The position numbers and the translations under genes were made by a program. From NCBI GenBank assembly GCA_018857735.1, contig JABMCL010001219.1, positions 1-64,000 on the forward strand: a stretch of 64,000 nucleotides of DNA. The letters run 5' to 3'. The notes beneath the pieces were generated by a model. The model searched no databases. It saw only the letters and a program-made list of their open reading frames with translations, and was not told the origin of the DNA. The DNA comes from Alviniconcha marisindica (lineage: Eukaryota; Mollusca; Gastropoda; Provannidae). How positions within the stretch are numbered: the stretch's first letter is position 1; every line of letters starts with the position of its first letter. Shown here piece after piece: positions 1-11,200 of the stretch.

Positions 1-685
1 CAACCTACTCTGACAGTCAGATCTTGTTAGTCACTCAGCTCCTTCAAGCGTAAACTTCGTGCACACCTTGCAGTAGTTACATAGGATGGACTGTGACATA
101 ATACTCCGCCCAATCCTTCCGACTGCTTGTGATAGTGCCCCCCCCCCCCCTCCCCCACCCCCTTACTGTTCTTTATAAGATAAGCATTGACTACTTTTTT
201 TCTCCAATACTGATGTTGAATTAATCAGATGTTCTACTGCCTTATTTACAGGTTGTATGCTCATAATGTATAACTGAGTGATGTATGCATGTGTACATCT
301 GGCGCTGTGAACACGCTATGTTTTGTGTGGAAATTCTCATGTATCAAATTTCACTCACTCATTCATGCCTGTATGTATATAAATGATGCCTGTAATTTTA
401 TATTTACTCATCAGTAGCTTCGCAAGGACTAGTTGTTAGACGGGTTTTTGACTGAACTACAATCCTTGTAAAATAAAGTTTTAGAGCTTGAGTTCCAGTT
501 CTCTGTCTCTCCCAGACACACAGAGAGATTGAGGTTTTCGAGTGATTGCCATTGCAATGACTGGTCATTTGAGACCTATTTTATACACCCATACAACTCC
601 GCCCAGTCCTTCCGACTGCCTTCTTTGTCTATGTCTCTCTGTCTCTGTCTCTCTCTGTCTCTGTCTCTCTCTCGCATGTCAGTGC
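1..685. other. No gene seen; possible 3' end of an upstream transcript
   Basis: AT-rich sequence without a convincing coding frame. A C-run lies at about 139-151. An AATAAA hexamer at 472-477 is followed by AG-rich sequence, so this could be the 3' UTR of a + strand gene lying left of the window, but no coding exon supports that. A short segment around 104-120 recurs around 596-615 (CCCARTCCTTCCGACTGC). 610-680 is a CT/CTGT-rich low-complexity tract leading into the microsatellite. Confidence 0.4.
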
Positions 686-690
686 TCGCG

Positions 691-786
<96 letters not shown>
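686..786. repeat. (CA)n microsatellite with (CG)n head
   Basis: A short GCGCGC run passes directly into about 45 uninterrupted CA dinucleotides. Frames through it encode only Thr-His or Val-Cys runs and are not genes. Confidence 0.97.
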
Positions 787-788
<2 letters not shown>

Positions 789-830
789 GAGTGCATTGAA
801 TCTTTGTTGTCAGTATTTTTATGTTTAGCT

Positions 831-1030
831 TTAAAGGAACTCTCCTTCGGAGGCTAAACTTCTCGTGTGCTTAGAGGAGGTTAAAGGAACTCTCCTTCGG
901 AGGCTAAACTTCTCGTGTGCTTAGAGGAGGTTAAAGGAACTCTCCTTCGGAGGCTAAACTTCTCGTGTGCTTAGAGGAGGTTAAAGGAACTCTCCTTCGG
1001 AGGCTAAACTTTTCTTGTGTTTAGAGGTTA
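831..1030. repeat. 50-bp tandem repeat, four copies
   Basis: Four head-to-tail 50-bp units start at 831, 881, 931 and 981. Each begins TTAAAGGAACTCTCC and contains CTAAACTTCTCGTGTGCTTA. The first three are essentially identical and the fourth has diverged. A single diverged unit recurs at about 5571-5618, beside the same downstream sequence. Confidence 0.95.
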
Positions 1031-1215
1031 GACGAACATGATCTGCATTAAAAGTTGAATGTGCCGTTGATTTTATAACGATTTTAGAAGAGGACTTTCC
1101 CAGATAGTGTTACTAACACTGTTTTCACGAGCTCTTTCCCGCGTTTTAGTATGACATCATTGATAGGATACCGGAACTTCTCAGTTTTGTGTACATGTCA
1201 TGTATAAATTATTTT
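1031..1215. repeat. Dispersed repeat, empty-site copy of 6184-6410
   Basis: This segment (GAACATGATCTGCATTAAAAG through ATGACATCATTGATAGGAT to GTGTACATGTCA) matches 6184-6410. In the other copy a THAP-type MITE (5619-6183) sits between the 50-bp unit and this segment. Here the two are contiguous. Confidence 0.8.
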
Positions 1216-1930
1216 GGCATTTAAAAAAAATAATCTGGACAGTGTGTGAAATAATTTCACTTTCTTAACCTTTTCATGGGGAACAGCATAAAAATAAAAT
1301 AATAAAAACAGAAATATGATATTGTTTGAAATTGCCAAGACTAACAATGAAATGATGTCCTACTAAATTGTGTTCTTTTGAACATTTTATGTGTTTAGAT
1401 CAATGAAATGATGGCAAAATCATTTTGAACGGGGAGAAAGAAAATCTGCTCAAACTGAGCGGTGTCATTCGCTGAGTGTGGTATGCACACGCGTTACAGT
1501 TACCCGGCTGAGATTTCTTCTCAGTTGTTTTTTCTTCTTTTCAGTTTCCCCAGGCTTTTCAAGTTTGTAGGGAAGCGTGGGAGAACGAGGGATGCAGAGA
1601 AGTATGAATGAAGAGTCACAAGTCAGAGGTTGCTATAACAACTTTAGTACAACCAACCAGGAAACAGTGTAGCGGCTCTCCATAACAACAGAATCACCAC
1701 ACACACCAGCAAGAAAACAAAACGGCCCCTTCTGGTCACTATACAGGCAAACACTGGGGGAGAGGGGACGCGTACTCTCAGTTCTTTCATGATGCTTTGC
1801 GTCCGTCGGCCACACTAAACTGAATCATGCTTATCGTAAGCAACGGTCCGAGCGGCCGGCCCAGGACACCCTCGACTTAGGCTGTGACACAGCAGCTCCT
1901 GAACTCTGGCCCGGACTGAGAGATGCGAAA
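1216..1930. other. No gene seen
   Basis: AT-rich, unrepeated within the window as far as I can see. No frame resembles a known protein. Confidence 0.4.
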
Positions 1931-2223
1931 TAAGTAAGTAAACATGGTGGTTAACGTCCACAAAAACCATGAGGCTTATTAGGGACGGGGAGAAGGAAAT
2001 GGGTGGAGAGTGAGATTATATACCTATCGCTACGCGGCTGTCACCACCAGCATGATTTCTGCATTAAGATGGGCAGCGATGAGAGCCATTTCAATGTTTC
2101 ATAATTGTGAGGGACAAAGGCACAAGACAGTGTCCACAGACACAACTTTTGAAGATAAAGGAGATTCGAACCGAAGTCCTTCCGCTTTCCAGCCTAACGC
2201 CTTACGGCTAGGCCAAACCGGCT
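1931..2223 (-). mobile_element. tRNA-headed SINE, antisense
   Basis: Read on the minus strand, it starts at about 2223 with GAGCCGGTTTGGCCTAGC, a tRNA-like A box, and has a B box (GGTTCGAATC) at about 2160-2175. A body (CTTTGTCCCTCAC, GCTGCCCATCTTAATGC, ATAGGTATATAATCTCAC) follows. It ends in the segment CTAATAAGCCTCATGGTT and a CATGTTTACTTACTTA tail at 1931. The same design recurs at 3244-3735 (+), 4140-4497 (-) and 43482-43650 (+). Confidence 0.8.
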
Positions 2224-2269
2224 CACAGAGATGCGAAGCGTGTTGGGCACTCTTTATGGTGAAAGGGTG

Positions 2270-2960
2270 AAAGCACATTCCGAGCATCGCTTTCCGGCAC
2301 CTTCCTGCAAACTCTGCCAGATATGGTTACGCCACTGAAGGGGCACTCCGCTTTATCTCCGCGCAGCTGTCCACCGACGCGGTCAGCGCCCTCCGAGCAT
2401 CGCTTTCCGGCACCTTCCTCCTTGAACGGGAAGGATGTCGTAAACCAGTGCTTGAAGTTTGGACTCGACTGCGGAAGCAGCCTAGCGCCCAAGCATCCAC
2501 TTAAACAGGAGACGCATCCACCCCGGGTAAAAAGAAGAAGAAGAAAAACAAGAAAGAAAAAAAAACAAAGCGTTCCGTCAGACTCGATTCAAAGCGCGAT
2601 TGTGGGTTTATTTGTGCTGGTGTAAACAAGTTTGTTGGCGGCTATAAATGACACACCTTGTTTTATTTGAATTGTTTGTAACAAACTTACTACTGTTTGA
2701 GCACCTACGAAAAATTGCTCGTTAGCTGACAATTTTCAGGAACCTATGACGTAACTAAATACGGCAGTGGTTGAACTGAGGAAGGATGTCGTAAACCATT
2801 GCTTGGAGTTTGAGGGCGAAGCTGTCCACCGACGCAGTCAGCGCCCCACACTCCGAGCATCGTATTTCCGGCACCTTCCTCCAAAGGATGTCGTAAACCA
2901 GTGCTTGGAGTTTGTCAGCGCCCTCCACTGAAAAAGTTTGGGCCACGGTACTAATCAAAC
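2270..2960. repeat. Dispersed repeat family with GGATGTCGTAAACCAGTGCTTGG motif
   Basis: The motif GATGTCGTAAACCAGTGCTT occurs several times here (about 2437, 2789, 2889) next to CTTTCCGGCACCTTCCTCC. The block also contains GACGCATCCACCCCGGGTAAA and GGCGGCTATAAATGACACACC. The same ordered sequences recur inverted at 26545-26960 and 25480-25760, and in part at 4540-5040. It looks like an old, internally rearranged transposon family. I cannot define its ends. Confidence 0.65.
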
Positions 2961-3059
2961 TCAGTCCAAGCACTGGTTTACGATATCCTTCCTTGGAGGA
3001 AGGTGCCGGAAAGCGATGCCGCTCGGAGTGTGGGTACTGTGGAAGCAACATAGCGCAGA

Positions 3060-3240
3060 CCCGTCCCTAATAAGCCTTATGGTTTCGGTGGATGTTAAGC
3101 ACCATGTTTACTTAACACAGCGCCCTCAGAGCTGTGTGAAAGTCGAGGTGGCCGTCCTGGGCATCACGTCCCCAATAACTGAGCCTACGGTTTCTGTGGA
3201 CGTAAAGCAACACTCAACCAACCAACACAAAAAAGTAGCG
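3060..3240 (+). mobile_element. SINE 3' fragments
   Basis: Two copies of the SINE 3' segment (CCTAATAAGCCTTATGGTTT, then a GTGGATGTTAAGCACC-like run) occur in tandem without a tRNA head. They are 3'-end debris of the family annotated at 3244-3735. Confidence 0.5.
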
Positions 3241-3243
3241 CCC

Positions 3244-3735
3244 GGTGAGCCGGTTTGGCCTAGCGGTAAGGCGTTACTGGGGCTGTGCCCGCTCTCCTGT
3301 CTCGGCTTCAAAAGTTGTGGTCTGCAGACACTGTCTTATCTTGTCAGTCAGCTGGTCCCTCACAATCAGTTAATCCCCTACGCGGCCGTTGCGGACTTCA
3401 GACGACGGACCGCCACCCAGAGCACCATTTGACTCACACGACGCGCGCACTCCCCTCCTCTCGCATCTCTGCCTAAACGTCAGTCAAAGCCATATCAACG
3501 TGGATCAATTAATCACGGAGAAACATTAAAATAGTGGCTCTCATCGCTGCCCATCTTAAGATGTAGGAGTCATTCTGGTGGTGACATTGTAGCGATATGA
3601 ATATAATCTCCCCAGTTCCCCCCCACCTCTGCCATACCCCCCCCCCCCCCCCCACCACCCCCAGCCGGTTCTCCCCGTCCCTAATAAGCCTCAGCCATGG
3701 TTTCCGTGCACGTCACCTGCTGTTGTGTTGCTTAA
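3244..3735 (+). mobile_element. tRNA-headed SINE, interrupted downstream by a MITE
   Basis: It starts GTGAGCCGGTTTGGCCTAGC with A-box character. The body matches the other copies (TGGTCCCTCACAATCAGTTA, GAAACATTAAAATAGTGGCT, CTGCCCATCTTAAG, GTGACATTGTAGCGATA). A C-rich stretch and the 3' segment CCTAATAAGCCTCA follow. The 3' end runs into the MITE at 3740, and SINE-like sequence (GACAAGCTGAGACC, TTTACGTCTACGGAAGCC) resumes after 3939. Confidence 0.7.
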
Positions 3736-3739
3736 TGTC

Positions 3740-3938
3740 TATCATTGGCGGGAGCTGCTACAAGTACTTATCAGTTTTTGTCGCGACAAACACGTCAGTT
3801 TGTCGCGACAAAACACGTGTCAGTTTTGTCGCGACAAAAGTATGCTTGTCGCGACAAAAGTATGCTTGTCGCGACAATTTTGTTGTTGTATAACACGTTT
3901 GTCAAAAATGATACTTATGGCAGCTCCCGCCAATGATA
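3740..3938. mobile_element. MITE with palindrome-array interior (copy 1, 199 bp)
   Basis: Both ends carry the 19-bp perfect terminal inverted repeat TATCATTGGCGGGAGCTGC. The interior holds five exact TGTCGCGACA palindromes at 3779, 3801, 3827, 3847 and 3867, most embedded in longer TTTTGTCGCGACAAAA symmetry. Spacers of about 10 bp are CACGTC- or AGTATGCTT-like. It has no coding capacity. The family recurs nested at 35763-36349. A target-site duplication is not clear for this copy. Confidence 0.85.
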
Positions 3939-4139
3939 CTTGTCCTCGGATGTCGGTTGCCATATTAGGGACAAGCTGAGACCAATGCGTGAGCATGGTT
4001 GAGTATTGCTTTACGTCTACGGAAGCCGGCATGAGGCTCGTTAGCGACGGAAAGCCCTCGCTGCCACTGACCTAGTCGACTTTCACTGATACGGCAGTTC
4101 CTGCCGGAGCGGCCGCGCTCTGAGGTCAGTGTGTGGACG

Positions 4140-4497
4140 TCAGCACGGTAAGTAAGTAAGTAAACATGGTCCACAGAAACCATAAGGCTTATTAGGGACG
4201 GGGAGAAGGGGGGGGGAGGGGGTATGGAGGGGGGGGGGAGAGGGAGAGCATATACCTATCGCTACACTGTTACCACTCCAGCCAATGATTCCTGCATTAA
4301 GCCGATATGATGGGCAGCGATGCGGAGAGCCATTTTAATGCCAGTTTCAGTAGGAAGTGACGGACAAAGTCACAGGACAGTGTTCACAAACCACAACCTT
4401 TTTGAAGAGAAAGGAGAGCCGAAGCGGTATAGTTGAACCGAGGTCCTCTTCAGTACCAACCTCAGTAACGCCTTACCCGGCTAGGCCAAACCGGCTC
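4140..4497 (-). mobile_element. tRNA-headed SINE, antisense, nearly complete
   Basis: On the minus strand it runs from GAGCCGGTTTGGCCTAGCCG at about 4497, through a degenerate B box (about 4433), the CACTTCCTACTG and GCTGCCCATCATATCGGC body, a pyrimidine/purine low-complexity patch (4200-4250), CCTAATAAGCCTTATGGTTT and CATGTTTACTTACTTACTTA at 4140-4165. It is one of the clearest full-length copies in the window, about 355 bp. Confidence 0.8.
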
Positions 4498-4539
4498 AGT
4501 CACATGTGGACGTCAAGCACCATGTTTACTTACATAGCG

Positions 4540-5040
4540 CCCAAGCACCAACGTAAACGTGAGACGCATCCGCCCCGGGTATTTAAAAAGAAACTGAGAA
4601 AAAAGATTCCTCCATGGTTCAGGAGCTGTGTGAGAGTCGGCGATGGACGTCCTGGACTGGTCCGTCCTAACGAGCCTTCTCGTGGTTTCTGTGGACGTAA
4701 AGATTTATTGCACCGTGCTTCGGCATTGGTCACAACTTGTCCCTAATATGTCAACTGACATCTGAGGACATAAAGCATCACTTCATCATCATCATCATCA
4801 AAAGATTCCTGTTTCGATTTAACTGATGATTTGGGTTTTCCGGCAACGTGGTCAGTCACTGAGTTATAAAAGAAAACCGGCGTCTGATAGAATTTGACTG
4901 AGTTGTCACAAACTTACTGCCGTTTGAGCATCATCCAAAAACTGTTCGTTAGCTGACACATTTTCGGGACCTATGGCGTAATCAGTTATGGCAGTGGTTG
5001 GAGGAAAGATGTCATAAACAGTGCTTGGCGTTTGCTCAGG
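4540..5040. repeat. Dispersed repeat family, partial copy
   Basis: Contains GAGACGCATCCGCCCCGGGT near 4560, then (TCA)n near 4786-4802. It also has CTGTTCGTTAGCTGACA and ATGGCAGTGGTTGGAGG (4940-5010), in the same order as in the block at 2510-2800. Confidence 0.6.
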
Positions 5041-5044
5041 GACT

Positions 5045-5221
5045 GGCCACTGGGAGGGTTAGAGTTCAAAGGTCATAGGGACAGCTGCGTACGCAAGTCA
5101 CGCATGCTCAGTCTTCGCTTCCGCCGCTTTAGTTTACACACGTTGTTGGCGAGCGTAAAGGTTTTTCAACGTTTGACTTTAGACAGACACGATATCAAAA
5201 ACTGGGCATAACGTGTTCATA
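5045..5221 (+). promoter_or_regulatory. Probable promoter and 5' UTR of TBCA
   Basis: The 180 bp before the ATG are richer in CpG than the flanks (CTGCGTACGCAAGTCACGCA, CTTCCGCCGCTTTAG) and lie between a repeat and the first exon. No TATA box is evident, as expected for a housekeeping chaperone. Placement is inferred from context; no initiator could be identified. Confidence 0.45.
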
Positions 5222-5280
5222 ATGGCACAGGCTGACCCACGCATCAAGAAACTGAAAATCCAAACTGGAGTTGTTAAGAG
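5222..5280 (+). CDS. TBCA: TBCA exon 1
   Basis: Encodes residues 1-19 and two bases of Arg20. It ends AAGAG followed by GCAAGT, a strong-consensus GC-type donor. The next GT (5285) would disrupt the frame and the family sequence. Confidence 0.93.
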
Positions 5281-8200
5281 GCAAGTGGAGTTTTTGTTGC
5301 TGTTGATGAAAGTGCGATTTTCTGTGGTTTCTGGGAGTTTTGGAACGGGTTCTTAGCAAAGTAAGCCCCCAAATCTGTTGTCGGTTTCGACATTTTGCAG
5401 TTATATAAGCTTTGTTTTAGAAGCGTCGGTGCACTGAGATATCAGTGTGAGACGAGCAGAACCGCCAAATATCCTCCCCTCCCCAGAGGAGTCGCAAACA
5501 GTTTTAAGACTGAACTGATAGTGATACATAACATGCATGTACAGTCAAATAAGCTTAGTCAGAAACGCATAAAGGAACTCTCCTTCAGAGTCTAAACTTC
5601 TCGTGTGCTTAGGGGAAGTTAAAGTAAAAGTCCAAGGTTTTTAAGTATGCAAAATGACCATCGAAATGATTGACAAATGAGTCACAAGTTTCGGATTTAA
5701 TGAAATAAAAAAAAGTGAGGTGAAAGTGGATTAAATTTATACAATTCAAACGAGCTGACTTTCTTGCTGCGCCGCATCACGCCCATTTGTATAGCGAGCA
5801 CTTCAGTGAGTGCGATTTCGCAAACCCCATGGAATACCGCATGGGGTTTGCTTCGAAGCTGACACGATGTTCCGGCACTCTTTCAAAATCCTGCCTGACA
5901 GGCTCAAACTGATACGGCTGTATCTTTGTGGGTCTCTCGGGCACAGTATCAGTTTTGTCTTCGGAGCTCGAGTTGGCCATTTTGCAGTGACTCCCCAATG
6001 TGACGTAGTAGGCATATGGTTACGTGATTTGGGCGTCATGGCGACGCTTCGGTATGACAGAAAATGCCTTTTTTTCGTGCATTTATAACCCTCAGATCGC
6101 AGTTTCACCTACATCATCGTTCTCAGTGAGCTTTAACGGAAATCATGTCAAAAATCACCCCTAACCTTGGACTTGTCCTTTAAGCGAACATGATCCGCAT
6201 TAAAAGTTTTGTGATTGAATGTGCCGTTGGTTTTAAAATTATAACAACTTTAAAACAATAAAAGAGGACTTTCCCAGGCAGTGTTAGTGTTACTAACAGT
6301 AACAGAACTAACACTGTTTTCAGGAGCTCTTTCCCGCGTTTTAGTATGACATCATTGATAGGATCCGGGAACGTCTCAGTTTTTTGTGTACATGTCACAT
6401 ACAAATACACGTACAAAATCATTTATGCCTGGGATTCCAAATCCAAGCTGTTATTTTCTAAATCAGAGGCCTTAAAAACCAGATTTTATCAAAAGTAGTA
6501 ACTGGACAGCATAGGTTGCTTGTTGGTGTGAATTTTTTTGGGGGTGTAAGAATACTAAAACAGATGACAGGATCTTCAAAAAAGTTTATTGCAGACTGCC
6601 TGAAATAGGTGGATTTAATGTAAAAGAGAAATTTATTCCACCACAATACCAAAAAGCTTGAAATTTTGTTATGTTTTTGTGTTTTGAGTCTGATAGTGAA
6701 TAAATTATAAGTCTATGCAGGTATTTGATTCTGCAACTAACAATATTAAGAACATTTCTCTAATCCACCTGCAGTTTAGTATAAAGTAGTTATTTTCACA
6801 AAACATTTGCATACTAATAATTTACTCTGTTGGTTCCTACAAAGATGTCTTGACACCTTCTTTCTGTTAACAAAATCAAAGTCTATAGTTGGACTGATAG
6901 TTTTCAGTATATATATATGACTTAGTGCCAAAAGGTGCGCAAATGGGGGGTCCGATGTTTGACTGTCAATAAAATCTGTTTCAAACACTTTGTCTTGTTG
7001 TTGCTTTGTGTGTGCATTCATAATTGGTCAGTATTACAGTGGAAACAATATGAGCTCCAAATCTGGAGCAACTGGAGAAATATAATTTTTTCAAAGTGAA
7101 AAGCGCCACGAAATTCGACCCCTGAAAACGGACACGCTCATGGTGAGTGCTTTCGATGCTTTCATTCACGTACATGATGAATAAAAACATTACCTCAGTC
7201 ACCGATTTGCACAGAGGAGATATCGCTTTACACAGTGCATATAAAATTGATTATCACTAAGTTTTGTTTTTGGAGTTAGAGGCTCCGAAATATCCCTCGG
7301 TCGAACGTTATGTGTGTTGAAATGTTTCATGACCAGCATCCGCAGACTATCTAGTGAAGAACGACTTTCATTGAAACTTTACTCCAGTCACTGTGGTACG
7401 TCACTGCACAGGCGCCAATGTTTTATTTTACTGCCAAATGTCTGGGTAGTTTTTAAAATATATTTTGCCATTCTTCATAAAACTGTTGCAGTAAATAACG
7501 TTCAACAACGTATTAAATTAAACAAGCAAAAGGAAAAAAAAAAAAATGCGCTTTTGCACTACTTCCGGTCAGCCATGTTATACATCCGGGTCTTTTGCTT
7601 TTAGCACATGGCCGCATGGAAGAGACGTTCTGATATGCGAAAGGTGTGTGGTAATATTTTTGAAGATCGTAACGTTCAACTTTATTTAAATGTTCATTGG
7701 AGATTTAGTCAAATCTTCGGTTATACGATGATATTTATATTGGTATATGCCAAATCTTTTAAAAGTATCGGAATGTTAGCATACAGAGTGAGTTTTTGTT
7801 GCTGTCGATCTAAAGTTTGTTCAGATGCTTTCGAAAATTTGTTTTCACCGAGTTTCTTACAACATGAGTGCATGTTGAAATCGTAATGTGCGACAGCAGA
7901 TTGGTTATAAACAGTATATTCTGATCGTACTCTTTACATTTTTTGCTTGCACTTAATGCAGTTCGTTTTGTTTACAAACTACGTCTTCAAACAAATCATC
8001 ATATATGGTAGACAATTTGAATTTACACAGGTTAAAGTCGTCAAGTTAGATGTTGAACATTACGATTACAACATGAGCTGTGGAAATAATAACGTTCGAC
8101 ATAATTATAGTGACCATGCCTGTCTGCCTTCCAGAGTTCTAAAAATGTAAGGTGCCAATCTTAATAGCATTATTCTTTGGCTGTGATTTTTTTAGTCATA

Positions 8201-11200
8201 TTTATTACGATTTTTTCTATTTATTATTATTAATTCTTTCACTTTGAAGTTAACTGTTCAGCTATTTTTGTCCTAGGCACCTGAGTCAACATGACCAAGA
8301 AACGCATGGATGACAGGTTGCGTGTGAGTTTTCCTGTGACACCCAAAAGCAGCAAAAGTGGCACTCACTCTTACTTGCTCCATTTTCTCTTACAAAAAAC
8401 TTACTTGTTTGTTAAATAATAAGTATTATTTATTTTGTTATGAAAAACAAAGTACCATGTTGTCTATTTAACATTATGCTATCCACTACAACAAAATTAA
8501 TGCAGCAAAAACTGTTCACATGGAAATAGTTATGTCTTTATACTCTACAGTAATAAAAAGTTACTGATCTATCATTTTCATCAAGAAACAAACAGCATTG
8601 TACATCTTGTTGAAATAGTAATGTACGACATATTTCTTACATCATTTGCTGTTTATGTCAAGAAAGCTTAAACTTGAGGAGAAAAAAGGCTGTATGTTGA
8701 ACGTTATGTATTGCAACAAACTATGCGTAGCATGCTGTTCTGTGTGACACAGAACAACAACAGTTTACTTGGTAATACTCATGTGGATCACATCTTGTAA
8801 GATCAGTTGGGTTTTCACAGTTAACTGCATGATTAGCAGCACAGTGATGTGGGCTTGTTGTAATGTGTAATGTTCAACATTTGTCACAAATCACACTGAA
8901 AGTCAAATTTCTCAGGAACGAAGAGCAGCACTGCCTTCTCCCTTCACTGATGGATGATTTCACATGATTTCAGATTGGTTATAAACAGTATATTGTGATC
9001 GTACTCTTTACATACTTTGCTTGCACTTAACGCAGTTCGTTTTGTTTACAAACTACGTCTTCAAACAAATCATCATATATGGTAGACAATTTGAATTTAC
9101 ACAGGTTAAAGTCATCAAGTTAGGTGTTGAACATTACAACACGAGCTGTGGAAATAATAACGTTCGACATAATTATAGTGACCATACCTGTCTGCCTTCC
9201 AGAGTTCTAAAAATGTAATGTGCCCCACTTAATAGCATTATTCTTTGGCTGTGATTTTTTTAGTAATATTTATTACGATTTTTATATTTTATTATTATTA
9301 ATTATTAATTCTTTCATTTTTAAGTTAACTGTTTAACTGTTTTTGTCCTAGGCACCCGAGTCAACATGACCAAGAAACGCATGGATGACAGGTTGCGTGT
9401 GTGTTTTTCTGTGACACCCAAAAGCAGCAAAAGTTGCGCTCACTCTTACTGGCTCCATTTTCTCTTACAAAACACTTACTTGTTTGTTAAATAATAAGTA
9501 TTACTTATTTTGTTATGAAAAACAAAGTACAATGTTGTCTCATTAACGTTATGTTATCCACTACAACAAAATTAATGCAGCAAAAACTGTTCACATGGAA
9601 ATAGTTATGTCTTTACAGTAATAAAAAGTTACTGATTTATCATTTTCATCAAGAAACAAACAGCATTGTACATCTTGTTGAAATAGTAATGTACGACAGA
9701 TTTCTTACATCATTTGCTGTATATGTCAAGAAAGCTTAGATTTGAGAAAAAAAATCATCAAATCTTCCTTGTCACATATTGTTCTGTTAAAGAATAACTG
9801 TTTATGTTTCAAAATGTGTTGCTTTTTATTCGTTTAAAAATGTTCAAGATTGGCTGTATGTTGAACATTATCTATTGCAACAAACTATGCATAGCATGCT
9901 GTTCTGTGTGACACAGAACAACAACAGTTCACTTGGTAATACTCATGTGGATCACATCTTGTAAGATCAGTTGGGTTTCGCAGTTAACTGCATGATTAGC
10001 AGCACAGTGATGTGGGCTTGTTGTAATGTGTTAATGTTCAACATCTTGTCACAAATCACACTGAAAGTCAAATTTCTCAGGAACGAAGAGCAGCACTGAT
10101 TTCCGTTAAAGTTCGCTGAGAACAATGATGTAGGTGAAATTGTGATCTGAGGGTTATAAATGCACGAAAACAGGCATTTTCTGTTGTACCGAAAGCGTTG
10201 CCATGACGCTGAAAATCATGTGCACATATGCACACTACATCACCCTGGCGAGTCACTGCAAAGTGGCTAGTAACCACAGGGTAACTGACCTTGAAAAAAT
10301 TCCAGTTTGAATCTCCAAGGATGAAGCTCCGACGTCATTGTCAGTAGTTGGGCCTTTGTTTATTTCCTCCTTGTTATTTCATCTTTCTCGAGCCTTGTTA
10401 GGTGCGTGGCGTTTCAGTCTTTTCGTTCTGTTTACTCTAGCTTTCACAACAGGCTGGACCTCTTCAGGGAGGCTGCCTTTTATTGGGTGTTTTATTTTGT
10501 TTTCCCAATTTATCTTTGTTTGTTTCATCATATGTAAAAATGAATATTTTTGTTTGTTCATTCTAGTTTAATAGACTAGCGATTTCGTGGCCTCCCTGGG
10601 TTTGGGGCTGGGCTAATTACTGGTTCTTGCCATTCACTGTTTTTTCTCATGGCTTGCCCTTTTGTTTCTCGAGTTACATCGTTCAGTTACGATATACGAG
10701 TGAGGGGGGTCGTCTTGATGTTTAACAAGACTGCTGTGGGGTAGCTTGTGAGCGTCTGTTGCCCTGCCGTGTTGTTGTCACTGCTAAGTGGGTTGTATCG
10801 TGTACACTGATTATGTGTATCCAGCCTTTGTCCCTTTGCTTGCTGACATTACTTGCCTCCTCTTTCTTTTCAGAAAGTGTGTTGTTTTCTCTTTTCCCCT
10901 TCTTTTTCACCATGCGTTCTTTCTTTTTTATCTTTGGCTTATTGGCCATTTCGTACCCGCTTGTTAGCTTGCCTGATTAGGGCAGCCATTTTGCATTTAT
11001 CTTGTCGTTTGCATTTGTTTACATCCCGATGCTTTGTCACCGGTAGTCCTGATTAGCGTTTTGCTTTATCAGTCTGCAGCCTTTGTTTTTCTTGATAGAA
11101 GCCGGGTTAGTGAGGGGTTAGTTAGAGTTAGTTATGGTTAGTTTGGCTTTCCTCTGTTTGTCGTTGGCACAGTTATTTTTGCTCTGTGCTCTTATGACTG

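Noticed and set aside
529..828. Overlapping open frames on both strands with Thr-His or Cys-Val runs (also at 27000, 35000, 56000, 58600 and 60050)
   Set aside because: They are translations of CA/GT microsatellites, which are open in most frames by composition.
8291..8422. 43-codon frame MTKKRMDDRLRVSF conserved between the two tandem copies (8291 and 9366), with a good ATG context and an upstream TTTTTGTCCTAG acceptor
   Set aside because: The copies are recent duplicates, so sharing is expected. The differences between them change amino acids (Ser to Cys, Pro to Ser, Gly to Cys, Leu to Trp), with no sign of protein constraint. No homologue is recognised.
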